A stretch of DNA of 12,892 bases from Bacteroidales bacterium (GTDB lineage: Bacteria; Bacteroidota; Bacteroidia; Bacteroidales; DYOH01): NCBI GenBank assembly GCA_030632545.1, contig DAOVUO010000025.1, forward strand, positions 1 through 12,892. The letters are read 5' to 3'. Positions within the stretch are counted from its first letter, which is position 1; every line of letters starts with the position of its first letter. Both the position numbers and the translations under genes were made by a program. The notes beneath the pieces were generated by a model that worked only from the letters and a program-made list of their open reading frames with translations, was not told the origin of the DNA and searched no databases. Below are positions 1 through 6,595 of the stretch, piece after piece.

Positions 1-342
1 GAGAAAATTGATTTTATAATGGAGTCTACAATTGCTGGATTTACTGGGGATAAATCACTTACTATGGCGAAAATTAAACATATTCCAACAGATAAAATTA
101 CAGAAATGCCTATTGATGGAACATTTATTTTTGTTGGCTATGTTCCGAATACTGAATTTTTGAAGGATATTGTTGTTTTAAATGAGTGGGGCGAAATAAT
201 CACTAATGAAAAGCTTGAAACAAATCTTAAAAATGTTTTTGCAGTTGGTGATGCTCGTGATACCGACACAAGGCAAATTACTACTGCAGTTGCAGATGGT
301 ACTAGAGCTGCATTAGCCGTATTGCATTCTATATTGGAGTAA
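1..342 (+). CDS. trxB: Thioredoxin reductase, C-terminal part (5' end outside window)
   Basis: This is the last 113 codons of a low-molecular-weight FAD/NADPH thioredoxin reductase, which passes electrons from NADPH to thioredoxin in the cytoplasm. The frame is open from base 1, so the gene begins upstream. The visible part shows the end of the NADPH domain (about residues 1-40), then the typical GTFIFVGYVPNTEFL strand, and near the end the FAD-binding signature VFAVGDARDTDTRQ followed by ITTAVADGTRAA. In this family the GD aspartate contacts the flavin and the following helix packs on the isoalloxazine ring. The redox-active CxxC lies in the missing N-terminal part, so catalytic competence cannot be checked. 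The gene ends with TAA at 340-342 and faces the symporter gene convergently. The alternative is a thioredoxin-reductase-like ferredoxin/flavodoxin reductase, which can look similar here, but the conserved RQ in the FAD motif favours true TrxB. Confidence 0.85.
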   Translation, partial: EKIDFIMESTIAGFTGDKSLTMAKIKHIPTDKITEMPIDGTFIFVGYVPNTEFLKDIVVLNEWGEIITNEKLETNLKNVFAVGDARDTDTRQITTAVADGTRAALAVLHSILE

Positions 343-540
343 TACAGTATCTAAACTACTATGACTATATTACGAAGTTAAGTTTATTTGATTACTAGCG
401 ATTTATCCCTTTTTTGAGACTTATTAGACAAAAGATTTTAGAGAAAGCAGAAAGAAAATCAGAATATTACAGGCTGAAAAACATTGTTATTAATACCGAT
501 TGTGAACCAAAATTACTTGTAAACTTCATATAGGTAAAAA
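343..540. other. Convergent intergenic spacer, no gene recognised
   Basis: These 198 bases lie between the reductase stop and the terminator stem. The only open stretch is a roughly 40-codon plus-strand frame ending in TAG at 531-533. It has no ATG start and resembles nothing I recognise. No tRNA-like fold, promoter or repeat is evident. It is best regarded as 3' untranslated sequence or decayed sequence. Confidence 0.5.
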
Positions 541-584
541 GTAAAAAAGTGATTAGTTGTTTAAAACACTAATCACTTTTTTAC
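541..584. terminator. Bidirectional stem-loop terminator
   Basis: The arms at 541-557 and 568-584 are perfect 17-base reverse complements around a 10-base loop. The outer part of each arm is A-rich on the left and T-rich on the right, so the core stem (AGTGATTAGT pairing with ACTAATCACT) is followed by a run of six T on either strand. It sits between convergent genes and can therefore serve the reductase on the plus strand and the symporter on the minus strand. Confidence 0.85.
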
Positions 585-625
585 TTTATATTAAACTCTG
601 TTTAAAGAGATTATAAATGCATTTT

Positions 626-1840
626 TTATATTTTTAGTGTTTCACCTTCTGATTTTGCTACAGTAACTGCACCACAGCTATCACTCCAAACGTTTGTGGC
701 TGTTCTAAGCATATCAAGTACTCTGTCTACTGCCAAAATTAATCCTACGCCTTCTAGTGGAAGACCAACAGCAGTTAATATAATAGTTATCATTACCAAA
801 CCAGCCATAGGAATTGATGCTGCACCAATTGATGCCAAGAGAGCTGTCACCACTATAATTGCTTGATCGAGCATTGATAAATCATATCCATAGGCTTGTG
901 CTATAAATATAGCCGCAATACACTCGTATAGCGCTGTGCCATCCATATTTATAGTTGCACCAAGGGGTAATGTGAAACTTGTAATTTTACTTGACACACC
1001 AGAACCGTTTTCTACCGACTCCATTGTAAGAGAAAGTGTTGCGCCACTTGATGAGGTGGAAAAAGCGGTAAGCAAAGTACTTCGCATAACCCTTAAATGT
1101 TTAAATGGATCTACTTTAGCAATATATTTTAGAATTAGCGGTAAAGTAATAAAGAAGTGAACAGCAAGTGCAAGTAAAACTGCAAGCATATATTTTCCCA
1201 TTCCACTTACTAATTCTTGTAAACTATTGGTATTTTCAGTTATAACTTGTGCTACAATGCCAAATATTCCTATTGGTGTAAATTTGATGATGAACATTGT
1301 AAGTTTCATCATTACCTCAAAACTTGCATTAAAAAAGTTGGTCATTAAATCTTTCTCTTTCGTAGCAATTCTGGTAATAAAATAACCAAATAGAATAGCA
1401 AAAAATATTATTGAAAGCATTTGATCTGATGCAAATGCCTCGAAAATATTCTTAGGAACAATTTGCATTAAGGTGTCTGAGAATGTATTGCGTGAGGCTT
1501 CTATATGCTCAATTCCTTTTGATAAGCCTATGTCAACACCAATTCCTGGCTTAATAATATTCACAAATAGCAATCCAGTGAGTATGGCTAATGTGCTCGT
1601 ACTCAAATAGTACAACATGGTTTTTAGGCCAAGCCGGCCTAGATTTTCTGCGCTACCTAAATTTGCAACACCCGAAATTATGGATGTTAATACCAATGGA
1701 ACTATTATCATTTTTAAGGCACGCATAAAAAGAACGCCCATCCACGATACCCATGAAATGTATTCAGGTAAGAAAATTCCATATAATACACTCAATACTA
1801 AAGCTATAAGAATCTGCCAATGCAGCTCTATTTTTCTCAT
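626..1840 (-). CDS. Glutamate/aspartate:cation symporter (DAACS family, GltP/GltPh-like)
   Basis: This 404-residue inner-membrane protein of the dicarboxylate/amino acid:cation symporter family imports acidic amino acids together with Na+ or H+. Its length matches the family. The serine-rich tip of hairpin 1 (STSSSGAT, about 261-268), the NMDGT motif of helix 7 (298-302), the hairpin-2 sequence IGAASIPMAG (about 338-347) and the helix-8 signature DRVLDMLRTATNVWSD are all present. By spacing, D376, R379, N383 and D387 match GltPh D394, R397, N401 and D405. The arginine, which pairs with the substrate side-chain carboxylate, points to glutamate/aspartate rather than neutral amino acids. I chose the ATG at 1840 rather than an in-frame TTG nine bases upstream, because the product then begins MRKIELHWQI, a normal family N-terminus. 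The upstream hairpin at 1917-1937 suggests it is transcribed separately from the neighbouring antiporter operon. Whether it couples to Na+ or H+ cannot be settled from sequence alone. Confidence 0.93.
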   Translation of the reverse strand: MRKIELHWQILIALVLSVLYGIFLPEYISWVSWMGVLFMRALKMIIVPLVLTSIISGVANLGSAENLGRLGLKTMLYYLSTSTLAILTGLLFVNIIKPGIGVDIGLSKGIEHIEASRNTFSDTLMQIVPKNIFEAFASDQMLSIIFFAILFGYFITRIATKEKDLMTNFFNASFEVMMKLTMFIIKFTPIGIFGIVAQVITENTNSLQELVSGMGKYMLAVLLALAVHFFITLPLILKYIAKVDPFKHLRVMRSTLLTAFSTSSSGATLSLTMESVENGSGVSSKITSFTLPLGATINMDGTALYECIAAIFIAQAYGYDLSMLDQAIIVVTALLASIGAASIPMAGLVMITIILTAVGLPLEGVGLILAVDRVLDMLRTATNVWSDSCGAVTVAKSEGETLKI

Positions 1841-1916
1841 AATCAACAAATAAATTGTTTAGAAAAATTCGGGAGGTTTACTAATGGCTAAAATTAACTT
1901 AATTGTGGCAATTATC

Positions 1917-1937
1917 AAAATCTCCCACTGGAGAGAT
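1917..1937 (-). terminator. Probable operon terminator after the antiporter gene
   Basis: Read on the minus strand, a 7-base-pair stem (1937-1931 with 1926-1920, including one G-U pair) closes a 4-base loop and is followed by a short T run. It lies 33 bases beyond the antiporter stop. The same sequence on the plus strand has an A-C mismatch, so it is oriented for minus-strand transcription. The U tract is short, so termination may be leaky into the symporter gene. The remaining 76 bases before the symporter start hold an AATTAA-C-TTAATT palindrome (1892-1904) but no convincing promoter. Confidence 0.5.
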
Positions 1938-1970
1938 ACAAATTTTATTCCGAAATTCTTTTTTTATTTT

Positions 1971-3212
1971 TTATTTAGAATTGTTTCTTATCATGTCGTC
2001 TATTCTTTTTTCCTCCTTGTCAAGCTTTATTATTTTTGAATTTCGAATTAAAACTACCGTCATTAATATGCTTGATATGAGGATTATAAATAATAGTATT
2101 CCTGATTCAAAGCTTTCATTTCGAAACTCTTGAGGTATGGCAAAAAACAATAATATAGATATTAATCCGCGTGGAGCAATAAAAAGTTCAGGAAAAAAAT
2201 TTTGTTTAAGTATTAGCTTTAGAATTAAATAACGAATAATAAATATTACTACAATAATTATTATTGATAGTCCAGCTACTTGCCAGCTAAATAATTCAGC
2301 TATGCTTATAACTAATCCAAAAACAACAAAAAAAAGTGTGCGAACTACAAACGAGGATTCAAGTGTGATAAGTCGAAAGTTTTTATAAATATTTTCAATT
2401 GCTGAAGTTTTTAAATGTTTTTTTAATCGCCCAGAAAAGAATAATTCGGTATTATTTAATACTAATCCAAAAACAAGAATAATAAGGAGTGCTGAAATAT
2501 GGAAAATTTTTGCAATTGAGTAAAACAACATTAATACAGAAATAAGTAAGAATAATTTTACCTCTGCTTTAATATTTTGAAACACAAAAATTATAATGTA
2601 ACTAATTGTAATACTTACTATTATTGTGCCCCCAATGTTTGCAATTATGGAAAAAGTTAGATGAGATAAATTGCTTATATCCATTGATTGTATGGTGAAA
2701 TAGTAAAACATGATTCCAAGAATATCTGAAAAGGTGCTTTCGTAAATCATGAATTCTTTTTTCTTTTTTGGTAGCGATTCTATACTTGGAATTACAATTG
2801 CACTACTCATTATTGACAATGGAATTGCATAAATAAGTGAAATTTTAAATGAAAAATCAAGTACAAACATAAAAATTGAAGCAATAGTTCCAGCAGTTAT
2901 TATTCCTGAAATAAATGCTATGGCTAATGATTTTATTATTAGCCATTTGTTCTCCTTTTTCAGTTTTAAATCTAAGGAAGCTTCGAGTACAATTAAAATT
3001 AAGCCAACTATTCCTAAAACCTCTAAAATTGGAAAAAGATTTATTTTTTTTACCTCAAGGTATACAAATTCCATTTGAAGAATCATACCCAGACCAATAA
3101 GCAATATTACGCTTGGAATATTTGTTTTATCTGATATTCTATTGAATATATATGAAACAATTATAATAATTGAAATTTGAATAATAAACCAATATGGACC
3201 AGATACTTGCAT
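1971..3212 (-). CDS. CPA-superfamily cation:proton antiporter (Na_H_Exchanger family)
   Basis: This 413-residue polytopic inner-membrane protein probably exchanges H+ for Na+ or K+. It is almost entirely hydrophobic, with roughly 11-13 membrane segments and a short basic cytoplasmic tail (about 390-413). Family marks include the first helix followed by NIPSVILLIGLGMIL (about 31-45), the half-helix SSAIVIPSIESLP (136-148), the ion-site segment ESTFSDILGI (158-167) and the late-helix APRGLISILL (346-355). D163 is the likely ion-binding aspartate, and E158 and R348 match positions conserved in CPA1 proteins. The residue before the aspartate is Ser rather than the Asn of NhaP-type or the Asp of NapA-type exchangers, and the SSA sequence in the fourth-helix region recalls Kef-type CPA2 proteins, so subfamily and ion preference stay open. 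No regulatory TrkA_N/RCK domain is attached. It is the last gene of the four-gene operon and starts 6 bases after the preceding stop. Confidence 0.82.
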   Translation of the reverse strand: MQVSGPYWFIIQISIIIIVSYIFNRISDKTNIPSVILLIGLGMILQMEFVYLEVKKINLFPILEVLGIVGLILIVLEASLDLKLKKENKWLIIKSLAIAFISGIITAGTIASIFMFVLDFSFKISLIYAIPLSIMSSAIVIPSIESLPKKKKEFMIYESTFSDILGIMFYYFTIQSMDISNLSHLTFSIIANIGGTIIVSITISYIIIFVFQNIKAEVKLFLLISVLMLFYSIAKIFHISALLIILVFGLVLNNTELFFSGRLKKHLKTSAIENIYKNFRLITLESSFVVRTLFFVVFGLVISIAELFSWQVAGLSIIIIVVIFIIRYLILKLILKQNFFPELFIAPRGLISILLFFAIPQEFRNESFESGILLFIILISSILMTVVLIRNSKIIKLDKEEKRIDDMIRNNSK

Positions 3213-3218
3213 AAGCTT

Positions 3219-3743
3219 TTAAAAAATTATACCTGCTTTTATTACTGGGTTTTGATAGGGCGAACTAAAACTATCACTTAAGTTCCATAAAATCAGAAAG
3301 AAAGAATACGATTTTGCACCAATTTGTTGCTTTATCCCCCCTCCTACTAAAAATGCTTCAAACCAATCTCTTGATATTTCACCATTTAAAGCTATATAGT
3401 TTGAGTTAAGAAGCTCTGCTTGTGCATGAACTACAAAGGGTTTAATTAAAGTTAGTTGGCTATATACATTAGTGCCGTACATTTGGCTACTAAATTGGGT
3501 GATTGAGTTTTTTGAATAAGTATACATTATTCCAGCCGCAATATCTAAACTAGGTGTTACATGAAAACCCATAAGAGGTGCTACTTCTACGTAGGTGTAA
3601 GTTCCAAATTGAAGTCCAATATTCCCACCAAAAAATATTTTTTCAGAAAATTTAGGATTTTCCTTTTCCTTATTGTTGTTTTGTGCATTAATATACTGAC
3701 TACTAACCCAAAGAATTAATAGTATAAGTTTAAATTTAGTCAT
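3219..3743 (-). CDS. Small secreted beta-rich protein, putative outer-membrane beta-barrel
   Basis: The 174-residue product begins with a clear Sec signal peptide (basic MTKFK, then a hydrophobic core) with a likely signal peptidase I site after INA at residue 20, leaving Gln at +1. After a charged, Asn/Lys-rich linker (about 21-34), the mature part is a series of alternating amphipathic segments, for example GGNIGLQFGTYTYVEVAPL and LDIAAGIMYTYS. It ends in AGIIF with a C-terminal aromatic residue, as outer-membrane barrels usually do. The length fits about eight strands. I recognise the general style of Bacteroidota outer-membrane barrel proteins but no specific function, ligand or enzyme motif. 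The start is 2 bases after the kinase B stop and its own stop is 6 bases before the antiporter start, so it is firmly embedded in the operon. A periplasmic beta-sandwich protein is the main alternative. Confidence 0.7.
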   Translation of the reverse strand: MTKFKLILLILWVSSQYINAQNNNKEKENPKFSEKIFFGGNIGLQFGTYTYVEVAPLMGFHVTPSLDIAAGIMYTYSKNSITQFSSQMYGTNVYSQLTLIKPFVVHAQAELLNSNYIALNGEISRDWFEAFLVGGGIKQQIGAKSYSFFLILWNLSDSFSSPYQNPVIKAGIIF

Positions 3744-3745
3744 AT

Positions 3746-6595
3746 TTATAAGGTGCTTTCTATTTTAAACCCATGTTTTTCTATAATTTTTATTAAATAC
3801 TCTGGGTTTATAGGTTTGTATATTATTTGAATACAATTAGCTTTGTCTGCTTTACTTTTTATATCCATTGCATTATCAGCAGTTATAAAGTATAATGGAA
3901 TGTTTTTTAGAGAAGCTTGATTTTCCAAAATAAAGTCAATTCCATTTTTATGTGGCATTCTTACATCGCAGAAAATGAGGTCAGGTTTGATTTTTTTTAT
4001 TTGATTTTCTGCTTCTTTAGCACTTCTACAAATTGTATAATTTATTTTAAGTTCGCTTAAGAAAAAATCGTAAAACTTCACGGTATTTTCGTCATCTTCT
4101 ACAACTAAAAGCTCTTGATTTGAGCCATTTTTTGATATTTTCCTTATGTCTTCGGTTTTAGTTTTTACTTCAACATAAACATTTAGTTTTACTGAAAATG
4201 TACTTCCTTTACCTAATTTTGATTCAACATCTATTTTTGTATTTATTTTTGATGCTAGTTCCTGTGCAATGGAAAGTCCTATACCAACACCTTCTTTTTT
4301 TGAATGGACTTCACTCATTCTATTATATCGCTTAAAAAGATTTTTAAGATTATCTTCTGAAATACCTTTTCCTGTGTCTTTTACATAAACTTTAACTTTT
4401 TCATTTTCAGCACTATAACCAACAGTTATAATTCCATCTGTTGTGTATTTTAATGCATTACTAATAAAATTAATAAGTATTTGTTTTAGTCTAATAAAAT
4501 CAGCATTTACATTAACTGTGTCATGTACTGAATATTTAAAATTAAGTACTACATTTGGGTTAATTTCCTTATAATTTTCATATAAATCTTGAAGCTCCTC
4601 CATTATTGATAAAAGATCTACTTTTTCAAATTGTATGTTTAATGTATTAGACTCGATTTTTGAAATGTCCGACAGGTCTTGAATTATACTTAATAGTTGT
4701 TCACTGTTTTTTCTAATAATAGTAATATAATCCTTAGTTTTAGGCTCTAATTCTCTTTTTTCGAGCAATCGACTAAATCCAAGCAACGAATTTAAAGGGT
4801 TTTTTAATTCATGTGTAATATTTGAAACAAAATCAGATTTGGCCATGCTTAGTTCTATAGCATTTTCTTTTTGAGCATTAATTTTTTCGAGCTGAATAAT
4901 TGAAGTTAATTTACTATTGTATTGGTTTAGTATACTTTCCAGAAAATTTGACACTAAGGTATGATGTAATTCAAGTGAAATAATAATGACGCTATAATAG
5001 ATGTTAGCCTTGTTAATTAAATTTCCTAAATAGTAATTAAGTGTACTTTGATCATTCAATTCTAGTCCAATTGGTTTTAAAATAGGTATTAATTGTTCAG
5101 TATTTTTAATTTTATGGATATTTTTTCCTTTTGACAGAGTAAATATTTGATAATCAGTAGTAGAAATTATATTATTCTGAGTAAAATTATTATTCTGAAA
5201 ATGTTTTTCGAATTCTTTACCAATATATAGATTATCTAAAATCGCCTGTTTATCAGACTGATGTCTGAAAGAAATAATTACACAATCATTGGATAAGGTG
5301 TTCGATAGGGCTGTATTTAGATTTTCATATAATTTTTCTCTATTGTCGATATTTAAAATATTACTTCCTATAGCGGCTAAATTTTTAAGAAATGTATTTT
5401 GCTTACTAAGCTCTATAGTTTGTTTTTTTTGTTTTGTAATATTTTCAATTGCATAAGCAAGGTATTTTAGTTCTTTGTTTTTAATCAGACTTTTAGTAAT
5501 TTTCAGATAAAAAACAGACTGTAGCTTTATAATTTTTATTTCAATAGTTTTTACATTTTCATTACTGAAATCTACCGCACATAAATTGTTTAATTCGTCT
5601 TCGGAAAAACATGTTTTAATCTTATCAAAAGTTGTGTGTGTGCCTATATTATAATCAAGTGTTGTATTTAAAAGAGTTGTCGCTCTTGAATTAAAAGCTA
5701 TTAATTCAGCTTTATGATTAAAAAACAGATAGCCAATTTTTGTGTAGTCTAAAAATTTATGTAAGAAAGCAATTTCCTTTTTTAGTTTATTTTTTGTTGT
5801 CATTTCAGTCGTAATATCTTTGTAATGAGCAAGTATGTACGTTTCTCCATTAATAATAAATGGAGAATAGTTTCTTTTAATATGTAGCAGTTTTCCTCCA
5901 AAAATTTCACTTGTAATAATTTTTTGTCTTTTTTTACTTTCGTAAACTTTTTGGCAATGATTTTTTATTTCAATAAGCATTAATTTATCTATTTGACTAA
6001 TCTCAGCTCGGGGGTCTAGTTTTGCCTGAAATTTTTTAAATACTTTGTTTTTTATTAAAAAATTATAGTTTTCGTCTACTATAAAATACATTTCACTAGT
6101 AGAGTTAAATAGTTTTTTTAAAAAAAGTTGATTAGCAAATAAATCGTTATAAACATTTATTAGAGAATCTATATCAAATATACTTATTATTTGAAGATTG
6201 CTAGATTTAAGGTTTTTATTGCAGTAAAAAAAGCGTTTGTTATTTTCGTTAATAAATATATGTGTGCCGAATAGCTGTGTAATTACATTTATGTTAAACG
6301 CCTTACATTTTTCAATCTGCTGTTTGTGTATTTGATAGAATACACTTGAGAAACTTGTATTGTCTATCGAACTATTATCCAAAAAATCTATTAAATATTT
6401 ATTTTTCCATTTAATATCGTCATTCTCAATTATAAATAAAGGTAATTTTTGAGCTTCAAGAATTTTTTTTTCCTTAAAATTTAGATTGGAAAAATTAATT
6501 ATACCATTTTTTGTATTTTCTTCAATTATTTGAATTATTTGAGCCAATAGCATCTCTGCGAATTCAAAAACTGAATTATTATTTTTCTTATTCAT
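3746..6595 (-). CDS. Cytoplasmic hybrid histidine kinase B with PAS-like domains and intact receiver
   Basis: This 949-residue sensor kinase has no membrane span. It has a PAS-like N-terminus (about 50-140), a PAS domain ending in HYKDITTEM (about 160-265), a second PAS ending in YAIENITKQK (about 275-390), and a GAF-like or divergent sensory segment (about 400-560). A HisKA domain follows with phospho-acceptor H595 in THELKNP. The HATPase domain has N-box N713, G1 box DTGKGIS (D740) and G2 box GVGIGLS (769-775). A C-terminal receiver spans about 828-940. All key receiver residues are present: the acidic cluster E833/D834/D835, phospho-acceptor D877 in FCDVRMP, T905 and K927 followed by Pro. 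The protein can therefore in principle autophosphorylate and pass phosphate to its own receiver. No DNA-binding or HPt domain is attached, so the downstream partner is not visible. Its ATG overlaps the end of kinase A by 8 bases, indicating translational coupling. The signal it senses is unknown. Confidence 0.92.
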   Translation of the reverse strand: MNKKNNNSVFEFAEMLLAQIIQIIEENTKNGIINFSNLNFKEKKILEAQKLPLFIIENDDIKWKNKYLIDFLDNSSIDNTSFSSVFYQIHKQQIEKCKAFNINVITQLFGTHIFINENNKRFFYCNKNLKSSNLQIISIFDIDSLINVYNDLFANQLFLKKLFNSTSEMYFIVDENYNFLIKNKVFKKFQAKLDPRAEISQIDKLMLIEIKNHCQKVYESKKRQKIITSEIFGGKLLHIKRNYSPFIINGETYILAHYKDITTEMTTKNKLKKEIAFLHKFLDYTKIGYLFFNHKAELIAFNSRATTLLNTTLDYNIGTHTTFDKIKTCFSEDELNNLCAVDFSNENVKTIEIKIIKLQSVFYLKITKSLIKNKELKYLAYAIENITKQKKQTIELSKQNTFLKNLAAIGSNILNIDNREKLYENLNTALSNTLSNDCVIISFRHQSDKQAILDNLYIGKEFEKHFQNNNFTQNNIISTTDYQIFTLSKGKNIHKIKNTEQLIPILKPIGLELNDQSTLNYYLGNLINKANIYYSVIIISLELHHTLVSNFLESILNQYNSKLTSIIQLEKINAQKENAIELSMAKSDFVSNITHELKNPLNSLLGFSRLLEKRELEPKTKDYITIIRKNSEQLLSIIQDLSDISKIESNTLNIQFEKVDLLSIMEELQDLYENYKEINPNVVLNFKYSVHDTVNVNADFIRLKQILINFISNALKYTTDGIITVGYSAENEKVKVYVKDTGKGISEDNLKNLFKRYNRMSEVHSKKEGVGIGLSIAQELASKINTKIDVESKLGKGSTFSVKLNVYVEVKTKTEDIRKISKNGSNQELLVVEDDENTVKFYDFFLSELKINYTICRSAKEAENQIKKIKPDLIFCDVRMPHKNGIDFILENQASLKNIPLYFITADNAMDIKSKADKANCIQIIYKPINPEYLIKIIEKHGFKIESTL

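Noticed and set aside
414..533. Short plus-strand open frame after the reductase gene, a possible small gene or gene remnant
   Set aside because: It has no ATG, only a possible TTG after an in-frame stop. It is about 40 codons long and shows no recognisable motif or leader.
936..1160. Plus-strand open frame of 74 codons inside the symporter gene
   Set aside because: It is antisense to the conserved helix 7-8 region of a well-supported transporter, with no motif of its own.
1841..1849. TTG start three codons upstream of the chosen symporter start
   Set aside because: The ATG at 1840 gives the usual N-terminal length and sequence for the family, and TTG starts are uncommon without a ribosome binding site.
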